Origin: Telluria antibiotica
GTDB taxonomy: Bacteria; Pseudomonadota; Gammaproteobacteria; Burkholderiales; Burkholderiaceae_D
Direction of reading: 5' to 3'
Assembly (NCBI RefSeq): GCF_011682055.1
Contig: NZ_JAAQOM010000007.1
Coordinates: 248,001 to 312,000 of the forward strand
DNA length: 64,000 bases
Below are positions 1-8,751 of this stretch, one piece after another (the first letter of the stretch is position 1; the number at the start of each line of letters is the position of its first letter). The notes under the pieces are model-generated. The model did no database searches. It saw nothing but the letters and a program-made list of their open reading frames with translations, and was not told the origin of the DNA. Both the position numbers and the translations under genes were made by a program.

Positions 1-1721
1 GTGGAGGGATATATAAAGGCGACAAAGATACCAATGATGAGCTGACAGCACGAAAGTCAGTCGACGGGACAATTATTGGATTCGACTATAAAGACGCTCA
101 GGCCGGAACGCTGGAAAGTTTTGATACGAATGGCCGGCTTCTGGCTATTTCGACGCGTGCCGGCGTCGTGCATCGTTTGACCTATACCATCGGTACCACA
201 AACGATAGCCAGGTCGGAAGATATCCGGCGGATGCACCGCCGTGCAGGATATCGCAAGACGGCGACATACAGCCAGCCGGACGCCTCGCTTGCGTGACGG
301 ATGATTGGGGGCGGCAGGACGTGTTCAAATATGACTTGGCGGGGCGCGTCGTGGAATTTATCGACCCTGCCGGACACTCCTATATGTACGAATATGACGG
401 ACCGACTGGAGGGTGTATCCCGGCGAACGCATCAAGCGCCGCGTGCAAAGCCAGTAATCTCACGAAGGTGACTTATCCCGACGGAGCGGTCAAGCAATAC
501 GTTTATAACGAAGCAAGTAACATCAACTGGGGCAGTGCATGCGAGATGCCTTCGATTGGTAATGGTTTTGGCCCCTTTGTATCCGTCATGACCGGGCTCA
601 TTGATGAGTTGAACGTCAGATACATTTCTTGGTTCTATAATTGCCGGGGACAGGCAAAAGTTTCCACTTTTCCAGGCAACGTCAATAGAGTCGATATTGG
701 CTTCTATCAAAGCTCTTATGGTGTCGCATCGTATAGCCAGGTTATCTCGACGACTGGACCGGCAAGCGCATCGACCCAGGTGACATCCACTTTTACGCCT
801 ACCCTGGTTCTGGATGTTTACAAGAACGGTGGCATCGACGCTCCTTGTACGGTTTGTGGACCGATTCGGGCAAGGACGTTTGACGCCAACGGCAATGTAG
901 CCTCGACAACCGACTTCGGCGGAAACGTCACCAAATATACCTACGACCTCATTCGTAATCTCGAAACGAGCCGTGTTGAGGCAAGCGGTACTGCAAGTGC
1001 CCGGACAATCACGACGGTGTGGCATCCGACGCTGCGATTGCCGGTCACAATCGCACAGCCCAAGATCATCACCACGTTGACTTACGACGCGAACGGTAAT
1101 GTCCTGACTCGCACTGAGCAGGCTACCAGTGACGTGTCGGGTAGCAGCGGTGCCGCGGCTGCACTCGTTGGGCCGCCGCGCAACTGGACGTACACCTACA
1201 ACCGTTATGGCCAAGTCCTCAGTGTCGTTGGTCCTCGTACCGATATCGTCGACAAAACGACGTACGACTATGACGCGCAAGGCAATCTGGCCGTCGTCAC
1301 GAACCCGCTCGGCCAGACAACGACGTATTCGGATTATGACGATAACGGTAATGTGGGTCGTATCGTCGGGCCCAATGGACTTGTCACCGAATTCACCTAT
1401 ACGCCTCGGGGCAGGATTGCCAGCCGCACAGTTTCGGACAAGATCGGACGAGAGGCGACAAGTTTCGAATACGACCCCGTGGGACAAATGGTCAAGCAGA
1501 TCAATCCGGACGGCTCATGGATGGCTTTCGGCTATGACCCGGCCCATCGTCTGATATCGGTGAACGACAATGTGGGCAACAGCATCGCCTATACGCTCGA
1601 TTTGACGGGAAATCGTATAAGCGAACAGGTCAGCGACCCAGCAGGGACGTTGAAGCGTCAGGTGGCGCGTGTCTTCAACACGCTTGGACAAATGACGAAA
1701 GTGACCGGAGCCGCCCAATGA
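1..1721 (+). CDS. RHS/YD-repeat protein, 5' end outside window
   Basis: The frame is open from base 3 to the stop at 1719-1721, so the gene begins upstream of the window; the first ATG at 168 is internal. The translation is a string of YD repeats such as YDANGNVLTR, YDAQGNLAVVTNPLGQ and YDPVGQMVKQINPDGS, the beta-cocoon shell repeat of RHS toxins. No RHS core motif (DPIGL) and no toxin tip are present: the protein stops within a repeat at KVTGAAQ. The stop overlaps the next ATG in ATGA, so the two RHS frames are translationally coupled. Known of the family: RHS shells encapsulate a C-terminal toxin. Inference: this is the amino-terminal part of a shell, or an RHS gene that lost its tip when the downstream signal-peptide-bearing RHS was joined on. 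Confidence 0.85.
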   Translation, partial: GGIYKGDKDTNDELTARKSVDGTIIGFDYKDAQAGTLESFDTNGRLLAISTRAGVVHRLTYTIGTTNDSQVGRYPADAPPCRISQDGDIQPAGRLACVTDDWGRQDVFKYDLAGRVVEFIDPAGHSYMYEYDGPTGGCIPANASSAACKASNLTKVTYPDGAVKQYVYNEASNINWGSACEMPSIGNGFGPFVSVMTGLIDELNVRYISWFYNCRGQAKVSTFPGNVNRVDIGFYQSSYGVASYSQVISTTGPASASTQVTSTFTPTLVLDVYKNGGIDAPCTVCGPIRARTFDANGNVASTTDFGGNVTKYTYDLIRNLETSRVEASGTASARTITTVWHPTLRLPVTIAQPKIITTLTYDANGNVLTRTEQATSDVSGSSGAAAALVGPPRNWTYTYNRYGQVLSVVGPRTDIVDKTTYDYDAQGNLAVVTNPLGQTTTYSDYDDNGNVGRIVGPNGLVTEFTYTPRGRIASRTVSDKIGREATSFEYDPVGQMVKQINPDGSWMAFGYDPAHRLISVNDNVGNSIAYTLDLTGNRISEQVSDPAGTLKRQVARVFNTLGQMTKVTGAAQ

Positions 1722-3898
1722 GTATCCGCAACTTCAATCGTCCTGTCACTTCAATGAACCCCTCGAAATCCATGATGAACCGGATGACTCGCGTCGGCTT
1801 GGCCTGTCTCGTCGCGTTTGGCAGCAGCAGTGCTTGGGCGCAGACCCAGGATACGGTCACGACATTCGCCTATGACAACCTCGGCAATATCAAGACGATA
1901 AGCCGACCGTTGAGCCGTACGACGTCATACAGCTATGACGCGTTCGGCCGGATGACGCAGCGGAACGTGACCGTAGGATCCGCCACGCTGATTACCAAGC
2001 AAAGTTTTGACGGTCTAGGCCATGTTGCCACGGTGACGGATCCGCGTAATTTCGTTACCACTTATACCGTTGACGGACTCGGCAACAGGAGCCAGTTGAG
2101 CAGCCCGGATACACATGGAACGGGTTATACGGTTGACGAAGCCGGCAATGTCCTCACCGTCACCGATGCGCGAGACAAGACAACCGCTTTCCAATACGAC
2201 GCGCTCAACAGGCTCATCCAGGCGCAGTATCAGTCCGGCGTGCCATCGAAATTCGAATACGACGGCGGTCCAGGCGGCCCGGCGATAGAGACTGGCAATC
2301 TGACTCGCTTCACCGACGAATCGGGCTCGACGACCATCACGCACGACATGAAAGGCAGGGTACTGACCAAGACCCAAACGGTCAGCACCGGAGGCTCTAG
2401 CGCCGAGCTCACGCTGCAGTACAGCTACGGCAGCACGGGCTCGGCGATTGGAAAACTCGAGACCATCACGTATCCGAGCGGCGCCCGCGTGAACTATAGG
2501 TACGACGCCGGTGGACGAGTTACCAGCGTGACCGTCAACCCGTCCGATGGAAGCGGCGGAACGATTGCGTCGACCGAGGTGCCTTTGCTTACCGACGTCG
2601 CCTATACGCCGACTGGCAACGTGCAATCATGGCGTTGGGGTAACTCGGCATTGCCGATTTACCAGCGCATGTACGACCTCGACGGGCGCCTGACGTCGTA
2701 TCCGACCGATCCCGCTGGTACGGTCAGAACGGTAACGTACAACGCCGCGAGTCTGGCTACGGCATTTACCCATGCGGGAGGGCAGAGTCCGGCTCAGTAT
2801 GACCAAACGTTCACTTACGACACTGCCGACCGCCTCACCAGTTTTACCCAGGGTGGCGTGACGACGACTTATACCTATGATGCGAACGGTAATCGTACTC
2901 AGCAGACCGGTCCAAGTGTTATCTATACCTACGATACGACCAGCAATCGCCTGAGCTCCGCCACGTTTTCGACACCGAGGACATATCAGTATGACGCGGC
3001 GGGTAACCGAATCGCCGACGGTCTTAATACCTACACGTACAGTGATCGCGGCCGGCTGGCGCAAGTCAGCGGTGCGGCACAGTTGAGCATGTATTACAAC
3101 GCGCTGGGCCAGCGTGTGCTGAAAGCAGGGGCGGCACAGCGGATCTACTACGTCTATGATGAAGAAGGGCATACGATCGGCGAGTACGGCCAGCAGTATA
3201 TAGGTACGGTCGAGACGGTTTATCTCGGCGACTTACCGATCGCGGTCTTGACACCGTCGCTGATCCTCTACGCGTTTGCCGATCACATCGGTACACCGCT
3301 TGTCTTGGCTCTCCCCTACGGCCAAATAGCTTGGGATTGGCGTAATCATGATCCTTTCGGAAATAATGCGCCGAGCAACTCCAGTTTTTTGCCGGCGTAT
3401 GATCATCGCTTTCCAGGACAGGTTGCAGATGGCGAAACAGGGCTTTTCTACAACTATTTTAGGGATTATGACCCACAGACGGGACGGTACATTCAAAGTG
3501 ATCCAATCGGACTAGGTGGCGGAATTAATACCTACGGCTATGTTGAATCTAACCCACTCAGCAACGTAGATCAGCTGGGTCTTCAGTCTGACCCCGGCGG
3601 ATTCTCGACGCCGAGGCCGCAACCGTTACCGATGCCGGGGGATGTTTTCCTCCCGGGTACGGGCGCAAATAATGCGTTTGTTGCTTCAGTTAACCACCTT
3701 ATCAAAATTGTTAAGAATGCTTGTAAAAGTGAATCGTCCAAGGAGGAATGCCGGGAAGAAGCTGCGCTGCAACTGGAGCGTGACCAAGCTGAGTGTCTTG
3801 TTGCAAGAGCTGCCTATGGAAAGCGCGGTCAGGCCATCTGTTTGGCACGGGCGATGGAAAACTACTCTCAACGCTTGCGAGAGTGCGACGGGAAATGA
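1718..3898 (+). CDS. Secreted RHS protein with core domain and Cys-containing variable tip
   Basis: 726 residues. The N-terminus has a Sec-type signal (hydrophobic VGLACLVAFGSSSAWAQ, cleavage near residue 42), followed by about 550 residues of YD repeats. The conserved RHS core ends in the motifs GLFYNYFRDYDPQTGRY and SDPIGLGGGINTYGYVESNP (about residues 575-610). The last hundred residues, after LGLQSDPGG, are a different domain. It starts proline-rich, becomes helical and charged, and carries five cysteines (ACK, EEC, AEC, AIC, REC). That position is where RHS proteins carry variable toxin tips, so I infer an effector domain, of a type I do not recognise. The gene starts in ATGA with the upstream RHS and ends in ATGA with the next gene. 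Base composition of the tip is more AT-rich than the shell, which fits tip exchange. Confidence 0.85.
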   Translation: MSIRNFNRPVTSMNPSKSMMNRMTRVGLACLVAFGSSSAWAQTQDTVTTFAYDNLGNIKTISRPLSRTTSYSYDAFGRMTQRNVTVGSATLITKQSFDGLGHVATVTDPRNFVTTYTVDGLGNRSQLSSPDTHGTGYTVDEAGNVLTVTDARDKTTAFQYDALNRLIQAQYQSGVPSKFEYDGGPGGPAIETGNLTRFTDESGSTTITHDMKGRVLTKTQTVSTGGSSAELTLQYSYGSTGSAIGKLETITYPSGARVNYRYDAGGRVTSVTVNPSDGSGGTIASTEVPLLTDVAYTPTGNVQSWRWGNSALPIYQRMYDLDGRLTSYPTDPAGTVRTVTYNAASLATAFTHAGGQSPAQYDQTFTYDTADRLTSFTQGGVTTTYTYDANGNRTQQTGPSVIYTYDTTSNRLSSATFSTPRTYQYDAAGNRIADGLNTYTYSDRGRLAQVSGAAQLSMYYNALGQRVLKAGAAQRIYYVYDEEGHTIGEYGQQYIGTVETVYLGDLPIAVLTPSLILYAFADHIGTPLVLALPYGQIAWDWRNHDPFGNNAPSNSSFLPAYDHRFPGQVADGETGLFYNYFRDYDPQTGRYIQSDPIGLGGGINTYGYVESNPLSNVDQLGLQSDPGGFSTPRPQPLPMPGDVFLPGTGANNAFVASVNHLIKIVKNACKSESSKEECREEAALQLERDQAECLVARAAYGKRGQAICLARAMENYSQRLRECDGK

Positions 3899-4320
3899 AA
3901 ATGAATGAACCATACCTTATTGTCTACGTCAAAGACGGGACCATGTATTTTGCGAAAAAACTGCCTGCAGAGACAAAATCTCGGGAAATATTTGAGGTCG
4001 AAATCGATGAGGTTATATCAGACGAATTTGATGAGGCTGCGAAAAAATTGGGGGCTACCGTACTTGGTATCTTAAGTCTTTGGCATAAGGATGCTTTCCC
4101 CGGTTGGGGTATTCCTTCTGATGCAGAAAAGGAAGAGAATTGTGACTTCGCTCTTGCTATGGAGTTGATTGGAAGATCCGTTGCTGGCAAGACGAAAACA
4201 CATGTGCAATCGATTGAGCTTTTGCTGCGCCAGGCCGCCATTAAAACGGATTCTGTTCAACAATTTTTGGATGAAAGTTGGCCGCCCATACGCGCCAATT
4301 TGGAAGGTTATTCTGGATGA
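3895..4320 (+). CDS. Candidate immunity protein for the RHS tip
   Basis: 141 residues from the ATG that overlaps the RHS stop (ATGA at 3895-3898); a second in-frame ATG lies two codons in. The longer frame starting at 3793 would run 100 bases into the RHS gene and is not needed. The protein is small, acidic and soluble, without signal or membrane segments (FEVEIDEVISDEFDEAAKKL, then a helical second half). I recognise no family. Function is inferred from position only: immunity genes lie directly 3' of polymorphic-toxin tips, and the overlap guarantees coupled synthesis. The low GC of this gene matches the adjoining tip rather than the rest of the window, consistent with tip and immunity gene moving together. 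Confidence 0.7.
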   Translation: MKMNEPYLIVYVKDGTMYFAKKLPAETKSREIFEVEIDEVISDEFDEAAKKLGATVLGILSLWHKDAFPGWGIPSDAEKEENCDFALAMELIGRSVAGKTKTHVQSIELLLRQAAIKTDSVQQFLDESWPPIRANLEGYSG

Positions 4321-4585
4321 GCGAGCGTAGGGCATTGCCGCTTCGATGAGATGTGATTTGAGGACGCGGAGAACCGCCGCTTCCTCGTTTGTCGAATAGA
4401 CGTACCTACATACGAGAGATTGATGTATTTATTTTAGGGCAGCTAGAAGCCCCAACACCCGCACAAGGAACGCTCCACTCAACTTGTCGCAAGCGGTTAG
4501 CCGCGCACAAGTTTAACGTGGTTAGAGCCGCGGCTGCCGCAGCTACAGGACATCTCGCGGCATTCGCCGAACTAAACGAATTCGA

Positions 4586-4825
4586 ATGGAAAAAGATCTT
4601 GCGAAAATTATCGCGCTCACGGCATTCCGCAGCGCTGCCGATCTTGGCAATCTTGTACCCGTGTTGCAGGACTGCGTTGGCGCGGAGCGTACGGAAATAG
4701 GCGTGGCGTTGGCGATGGCATCTGCTGAAATTAATCGGCAAGTTCTGGGGAAAATCTTCGAACGCTTTCCTGAGCTCGCTGAAGAATTCGAGGAAAAGGT
4801 CAGGAAATTCGGGCACCCGTTCTAA
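4586..4825 (+). CDS. Small hypothetical protein downstream of RHS/immunity pair
   Basis: 79 residues (begins MEKDLAKIIALTAFRSAADL, ends EEKVRKFGHPF), alpha-helical by composition, with a charged C-terminus. The ATG is the first start after an in-frame stop at 4523, but I see no Shine-Dalgarno sequence before it. A hairpin terminator follows directly on the stop codon, which supports a real gene end here. A different frame upstream (from 4389) also looks weakly coding and ends in the same stretch, so this may be the surviving 3' part of a frameshifted gene. It could be an orphan immunity gene left by an older tip, which is common behind RHS loci; that is inference from position only. Confidence 0.45.
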   Translation: MEKDLAKIIALTAFRSAADLGNLVPVLQDCVGAERTEIGVALAMASAEINRQVLGKIFERFPELAEEFEEKVRKFGHPF

Positions 4826-4841
4826 CCCGAATGTCGGGTTT
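4824..4841 (+). terminator. Hairpin terminator after small RHS-locus gene
   Basis: Perfect 7-bp stem AACCCGA/TCGGGTT with a 3-base loop, overlapping the stop codon of the preceding gene and followed by a short T-containing run. It separates the RHS locus from the convergent GH39 gene. Confidence 0.55.
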
Positions 4842-4870
4842 CACTTGTTTGTTCGTGACACCCCCCGGCA

Positions 4871-6550
4871 TCAGTAGCTCAGCGTGACGAGCGACACCGC
4901 CTGCCGCGGCAACTGCATGCTGACCGTCGCCGCACCATCGCGTGTCTCGATGGTCTTGGCCGCACCCAGTTCCGCCAGGTCGCCTGCCTTCTGCAATTCG
5001 GCGACCTGCGCCGGCGTCGGCTTTGCCGGCGAGCCCATGCGCTTCCACGCGGCATACGAATTGCTGTGCTCCTGGTCGATGCGGTAGTGGTGCATCTGCA
5101 CCTGCTTCGCCGGGATGCCCGCGATACGCAGTTCGACCGGAGAACCGGCATCGATCACGTCGTCGTCGTGGTAATTCCAGACCATGACGGCGATGCCGTG
5201 CGCGTCCTTCGCCGCCAGCGCGTCGATGTCGGTGCGCGCGCCGCGCACGCCGGCAGCCTGGATGCGCGCGGCGTCGTAGGCCCGGTCGCCCGTCACGGCC
5301 ACGCGGTCGCCGCGCATCTTGCCGAGCATGCGGAACACGTTCAGCACGGGCTTGTCGACGCCGTTGGTCGCGAGGTCGCGGAAGCCGGCGAACCACGGCT
5401 GGTCTTCGAACTCGAACGACCAGTTCACGGCCCCGATCAAGTTGACGCCGCGCCGCGCCGCCAGGTCGTACTCGCGCGCGATGGAGGCAGCCGTGTAGCT
5501 GGCGTACAAGGTGCCGTTGCGGTAGGCGTTCTCGGGATTCGTCTGCATGCCGCAGGCGGCGCAGCCTTCCGGATCGGATTCGCCGACGATGACGGGAATG
5601 CCCTTCAGCTCCGGATATTTTGCGACGAGCGCGAAGCCTTCGTCGAGGTGGCGGAAATGCGTGTCCATGCCCATCCGTACGACGCCATCGACCACCTTCG
5701 GCGCGCCCTTCGCGTGGAACGCGACGAAGTCCAGCGGCGATCCGGTCTTGCCCGTCGCGTAGTTGGTGCCGTGCAGGCAGTGCGCAAGGAAGTGGTCCAT
5801 GAAGCGTCCCGCGACGGCCGTGTGCGGGCCGCCGATGCGCGCCGTGGGCAGCGCGCGCTTGACCGCGGCGGCGGCCGTGTCGTACATGCGGAAATAGGCT
5901 TGTTCGGTGTCCGGCGCGATCAGGTACAGGCCGTCCGGCTCGTTCCACACTTCCCAGTACCAGCTCTCGACTTCCTTCTGGCCGTAGCGCGCCACGCTGT
6001 GCTTGACCCATTGATAGATCAGCTCACCCCACTTGGCGTAGTCGTTGGGCGGCGTGGCCCACCCGGTCATGATCTCCTGGTACGGCGTGCCCGGCTTCCA
6101 GTGGTGACGATAGGGCTGCGGCCGTTGCGACAGCGCTTCCGGCATGAAGCCGATCTGCGCCAGTGGCTTCATGCCGCGTTCGATATATGTGTCGAAGATG
6201 CCGTCGACGATGGTCCAGTCGTAGACCGGCTTGCCGTCCTTGTCCTCGCTGTACATATTGGTCGAGCCCCACTTGAGCGCATAGCTGCCGTCGCCCGACG
6301 TCATGAGGTTGTGCGCGCGCACGTAGACAGGCACGGGACTCAGCGCGGCGATCTCGCCGAGGAGCTTCTTGCCGTTGGGCGCCGTCGTGTAATTCGGTTC
6401 GTCGTAGCCGAACCACGCCCAGATGGGCGTCATCGGACCCGTGACGCGCGTCGCATCGATGGCCAGCTTGACGGGCTGCGGGGACGATTGTTCGGCGGCG
6501 CACAGCGGCGCGCAGGCCGCGAGGAGGAGGGCGGCGAGGTGTCTCTTCAT
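4871..6550 (-). CDS. Secreted GH39 family glycoside hydrolase
   Basis: 559 residues from ATG at 6550, which opens a clear Sec signal (KRHLAALLLAACAPLCAA); the 140 codons upstream in the open frame are arginine-rich shadow of the neighbouring gene. A catalytic (beta/alpha)8 domain covers most of the protein. The retaining acid/base glutamate is in EVWNEPDG (E204) and the probable nucleophile in IVGESDPEG (E324), the spacing expected for clan GH-A family 39. A small beta-rich domain follows. Known members are beta-xylosidases and alpha-L-iduronidases; the substrate here cannot be read from sequence. The likely role is periplasmic or extracellular breakdown of xylan-type oligosaccharides. The gene stands alone, convergent with the RHS locus. 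Confidence 0.85.
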   Translation of the reverse strand: MKRHLAALLLAACAPLCAAEQSSPQPVKLAIDATRVTGPMTPIWAWFGYDEPNYTTAPNGKKLLGEIAALSPVPVYVRAHNLMTSGDGSYALKWGSTNMYSEDKDGKPVYDWTIVDGIFDTYIERGMKPLAQIGFMPEALSQRPQPYRHHWKPGTPYQEIMTGWATPPNDYAKWGELIYQWVKHSVARYGQKEVESWYWEVWNEPDGLYLIAPDTEQAYFRMYDTAAAAVKRALPTARIGGPHTAVAGRFMDHFLAHCLHGTNYATGKTGSPLDFVAFHAKGAPKVVDGVVRMGMDTHFRHLDEGFALVAKYPELKGIPVIVGESDPEGCAACGMQTNPENAYRNGTLYASYTAASIAREYDLAARRGVNLIGAVNWSFEFEDQPWFAGFRDLATNGVDKPVLNVFRMLGKMRGDRVAVTGDRAYDAARIQAAGVRGARTDIDALAAKDAHGIAVMVWNYHDDDVIDAGSPVELRIAGIPAKQVQMHHYRIDQEHSNSYAAWKRMGSPAKPTPAQVAELQKAGDLAELGAAKTIETRDGAATVSMQLPRQAVSLVTLSY

Positions 6551-6653
6551 TGTTGTTCTCGTGGTTCGGACCGATGGCGTGATGCTAGGCCGAACGTCGA
6601 AGAGCGTCCAATGACGGTTTTTGCGCGGGCCATATCGAATCGGATATCGCCGG

Positions 6654-6682
6654 AAAAACAAACGCCACCCGGAGGTGGCGGT
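6654..6682 (-). terminator. Terminator of yjdM
   Basis: On the minus strand a stem CCGCCACC/GGTGGCG with a 4-base loop is followed by TTTGTTTTT. It lies about 20 bases beyond the yjdM stop. Confidence 0.7.
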
Positions 6683-6702
6683 GTCATTCGATCGTAACGC
6701 GC

Positions 6703-7050
6703 TCAGCTCTTGCGCACGAACTCCGACTTCAGGCTCATCGCGCCGAAGCCGTCGATCTTGCAGTCGATGTCGTGATCGCCGTCGACGAGGCGGATGTTCT
6801 TGACCTTCGTGCCCTGCTTGACGACGCCACCGCCGCCTTTCAGCTTCAGGTCCTTGATGACGGTGACGGTGTCGCCGTCCTGCAGCGCGTTGCCGGCCGC
6901 ATCGCGCCAGACGCGGGCCGTCGCGTCGTCGGTGGCGGCTTCGGTCTTGACCGGCCATTCGTGCGCGCATTCCGGGCAGACGTAGTTGCCGGAGCCGTCT
7001 TCATAGGTCAGGGCGGAGCCGCAGGCGGGGCAGGGAGGGAAAGTGGACAT
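6703..7050 (-). CDS. yjdM: Zinc-ribbon protein YjdM (PhnA family)
   Basis: 115 residues from ATG at 7050; the longer frame to 7236 runs into the promoter of the divergent esterase gene and is not supported. The N-terminal zinc ribbon has [22 protein letters not shown] (two CxxC pairs, written here as CPAC and CPEC about 16 residues apart). The C-terminal PhnA/YjdM SH3-like domain contains [19 protein letters not shown] and [17 protein letters not shown]. The family is widespread and historically misnamed phosphonoacetate hydrolase; its true biochemical role is not established. Length and domain order are typical. It is followed by a hairpin terminator and transcribed away from the esterase gene. 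Confidence 0.9.
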   Translation of the reverse strand: MSTFPPCPACGSALTYEDGSGNYVCPECAHEWPVKTEAATDDATARVWRDAAGNALQDGDTVTVIKDLKLKGGGGVVKQGTKVKNIRLVDGDHDIDCKIDGFGAMSLKSEFVRKS

Positions 7051-7163
7051 GACAGGAACTCGGCTTGGACGGTGAATCGGTGCGGACGTCGCGGGTGGCC
7101 CGGCTGGTGCGGGCTCAACGAACGCCGTATTATGATTGATCAGTATAAACGAAGGAGACGCCC

Positions 7164-8174
7164 ATGAAGCTACGTCCCGCCGTGTCCTGCTGCCTGATCG
7201 CGTCCGCGCTGCTGGCGTCGACCGCCGCGCAGGCACTGCAACTGGGAGAGAATTTCCGCCATCGCCTCGAACAGCGCCGCGCCGAACGGGGCGAACGCAA
7301 CGGCGCGTCCGCCCTGCAGGAAGTGCAGGTGCAGGGCCGCAAGGTGCTCGTGCATGTGCCCGCCGGGTACGATCCTGCCCGTCCGGCCCCGCTCGTGCTG
7401 GCCTTCCACGGCGGCGGTGGCGATGCCGCGTTCATGGCCGACGACAGCCGCTATGGATTGCAGCGCGAGGCCGACCGGAGCGGCTTCATCGTCGCCTTCC
7501 CCAACGGCGCCAGCAAGCTGCCCGGCGGCCGGTTCGCGACGTGGAACGCGGGCGCCTGCTGCGGCTACGCGCGCGACCAGGGCAGCGACGACGTCGGCTT
7601 CGCGCGCGCGGTCGTGAGCGCGCTGGAGGCGAAGTATGCTGTCGACCCCCGCCGCGTGTTCGCCACCGGCATGAGCAACGGCGGCATGCTGGCGCACCGG
7701 CTCGCGTGCGACGCGGCGGATGTGTTCCGGGCCGTGGCCTCCGTCGCCGGCACGGACGCGACCACGCACTGCACGCCGTCGCGCCCCATCTCCGTGCTCC
7801 ACATTCACGCCCATGACGATGACCACGTGCTGTTCGACGGCGGCGCCGGGCCCGGCGCGTTCCGCGACCAGAGCAGCGTCATGAATTTCGTGTCGGTGCC
7901 GGAGACCGTCGCGCGCTGGGTGCAGCGCGACCAGTGCAGCGGCAGCCCGCAGCGGGTGCTGCAGGTGGCTGGCGCGTACTGCGACGCGTACAAGAGCTGT
8001 GCGGGCGGTGCGCAGGTCCAGCTCTGCGTGACGGACACGGGCGGCCATTCGTGGCCCGGCGCCGACCGGGTCCGGCCGGGCAAGGAAGCGGCGTCGACGG
8101 CGTTGGATGCGAGCGCGACGATCTGGCGCTTCTTCGACAGCCAGGGGCCGCGTTCCGGCGCCGCGCCGCGATAA
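7164..8174 (+). CDS. Secreted CE1/PHB depolymerase-type esterase
   Basis: 336 residues with a Sec signal (cleavage near AAQA-LQ, residue 24). The start at 7164 has a GAAGGAGA Shine-Dalgarno. It has an alpha/beta-hydrolase fold: oxyanion HGGGG at 82-86, nucleophile S171 in GMSNGG, acidic residue in the HAHDDDHV segment near 219, and histidine in TGGHSWPG near 293. This is the LpqC / polyhydroxybutyrate depolymerase / feruloyl esterase group of carbohydrate esterase family 1. Extra cysteines (ACCGYA, CDAYKSC) may form disulfides after export. Substrate (short-chain PHB, feruloyl or acetyl ester) is not decidable from sequence. Divergent from yjdM. Confidence 0.85.
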   Translation: MKLRPAVSCCLIASALLASTAAQALQLGENFRHRLEQRRAERGERNGASALQEVQVQGRKVLVHVPAGYDPARPAPLVLAFHGGGGDAAFMADDSRYGLQREADRSGFIVAFPNGASKLPGGRFATWNAGACCGYARDQGSDDVGFARAVVSALEAKYAVDPRRVFATGMSNGGMLAHRLACDAADVFRAVASVAGTDATTHCTPSRPISVLHIHAHDDDHVLFDGGAGPGAFRDQSSVMNFVSVPETVARWVQRDQCSGSPQRVLQVAGAYCDAYKSCAGGAQVQLCVTDTGGHSWPGADRVRPGKEAASTALDASATIWRFFDSQGPRSGAAPR

Positions 8175-8186
8175 CGCCGGCGCAAA

Positions 8187-8214
8187 TGAAAACGCCGACC
8201 TGCGAAGGCCGGCG
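8187..8214 (-). terminator. Hairpin terminator between convergent genes
   Basis: Stem CGCCGACC/GGCCGGCG (one mismatch) around TGCGAA, with an A-run on the left that is a T-run for the minus-strand DUF1059 gene. Confidence 0.6.
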
Positions 8215-8222
8215 CTCAATCC

Positions 8223-8474
8223 TCAGTGCGCGCGCTGGGCGCCGGTACCGGCACTGCCGGCCTGGCCACTCGCGGGCGAATACTCGGGCGGCATGCCGTC
8301 CTTGAACAACTGGCGCAGCTGCTGGCGCAGCTCCGGCGAATCGGTGTGATGGTGCACCGACACCGCATGGTCGACTGCGGCTTGCAATAACTCTTCCTCG
8401 GTGTCTGCCGAAATCGCGACAGTGCAGTGCGTGTCGCTTGGGAACTCCCGGCAATCGATGAACTTGCGCGTCAT
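8223..8474 (-). CDS. DUF1059 domain protein
   Basis: 83 residues from ATG at 8474, preceded by AAAGGAG at good spacing; the frame seven codons longer lacks a ribosome site. The sequence MTRKFIDCREFPSD and the DAVSVHHHTDSPELRQQL segment identify the DUF1059 family of small cytoplasmic proteins (one conserved Cys near residue 8 and a His cluster). Function is unknown for the family. The C-terminal tail (YSPASGQAGSAGTG) is low-complexity. It is convergent with the CE1 esterase and its promoter side faces the tRNA-Phe remnant. Confidence 0.8.
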   Translation of the reverse strand: MTRKFIDCREFPSDTHCTVAISADTEEELLQAAVDHAVSVHHHTDSPELRQQLRQLFKDGMPPEYSPASGQAGSAGTGAQRAH

Positions 8475-8607
8475 GATCGGCTCCTTTACTGGCAAGGGTG
8501 GGCATTGCGCCCACCGGTTTCAGTATAGGCAAGCGGTGTCGTTTCTGCCGTAAAAAAGCGCCAGCGACCAGGCAGGACCGGCCGATTTTCCGTTCCGGAA
8601 ACAAAAA

Positions 8608-8629
8608 CGCCGACCAGCGAAGGTCGGCG
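8608..8629 (-). terminator. Terminator downstream of the tRNA-Phe remnant
   Basis: Perfect 8-bp stem CGCCGACC/GGTCGGCG with A and T runs on both sides. The intact tRNA-Phe genes at 12512 and 51857 also have a related hairpin just beyond their 3' ends, so this is probably the terminator of the original tRNA gene. Confidence 0.6.
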
Positions 8630-8650
8630 TTTCGTTTGCTGCTGAATTCT

Positions 8651-8696
8651 TGGTGGCCCCGGGGCGGAATCGAACTACCGACACAAGGATTTTCAA
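8651..8696 (-). pseudogene. 3' fragment of tRNA-Phe (possible attachment-site remnant)
   Basis: On the minus strand this matches the last 45 or so bases of tRNA-Phe, from the anticodon loop to the CCA end. Compared with the intact copies there is one inserted C in the acceptor stem and one base change in the T stem. Identity stops abruptly at TTTTCAA and the 5' half of the tRNA is missing. A 3'-half tRNA fragment of this kind is what an integrative element leaves at its distal end. Confidence 0.8.
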
Positions 8697-8751
8697 GACC
8701 CGAGTCGTGCGTGGCGCCAAGGGCGCCAGTATTACTGCCTCACCGGTAAAT

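Noticed and set aside
3793..3894. Upstream extension of the immunity gene into the RHS gene
   Set aside because: The ATGA overlap at 3895 gives the natural coupled start; the extension reads as RHS shadow with no ribosome site.
4406..4816. Minus-strand ORF opposite the small RHS-locus gene
   Set aside because: Ala/Cys/Arg-rich, ends against the terminator from the wrong side, no family; the plus-strand frame is more protein-like.
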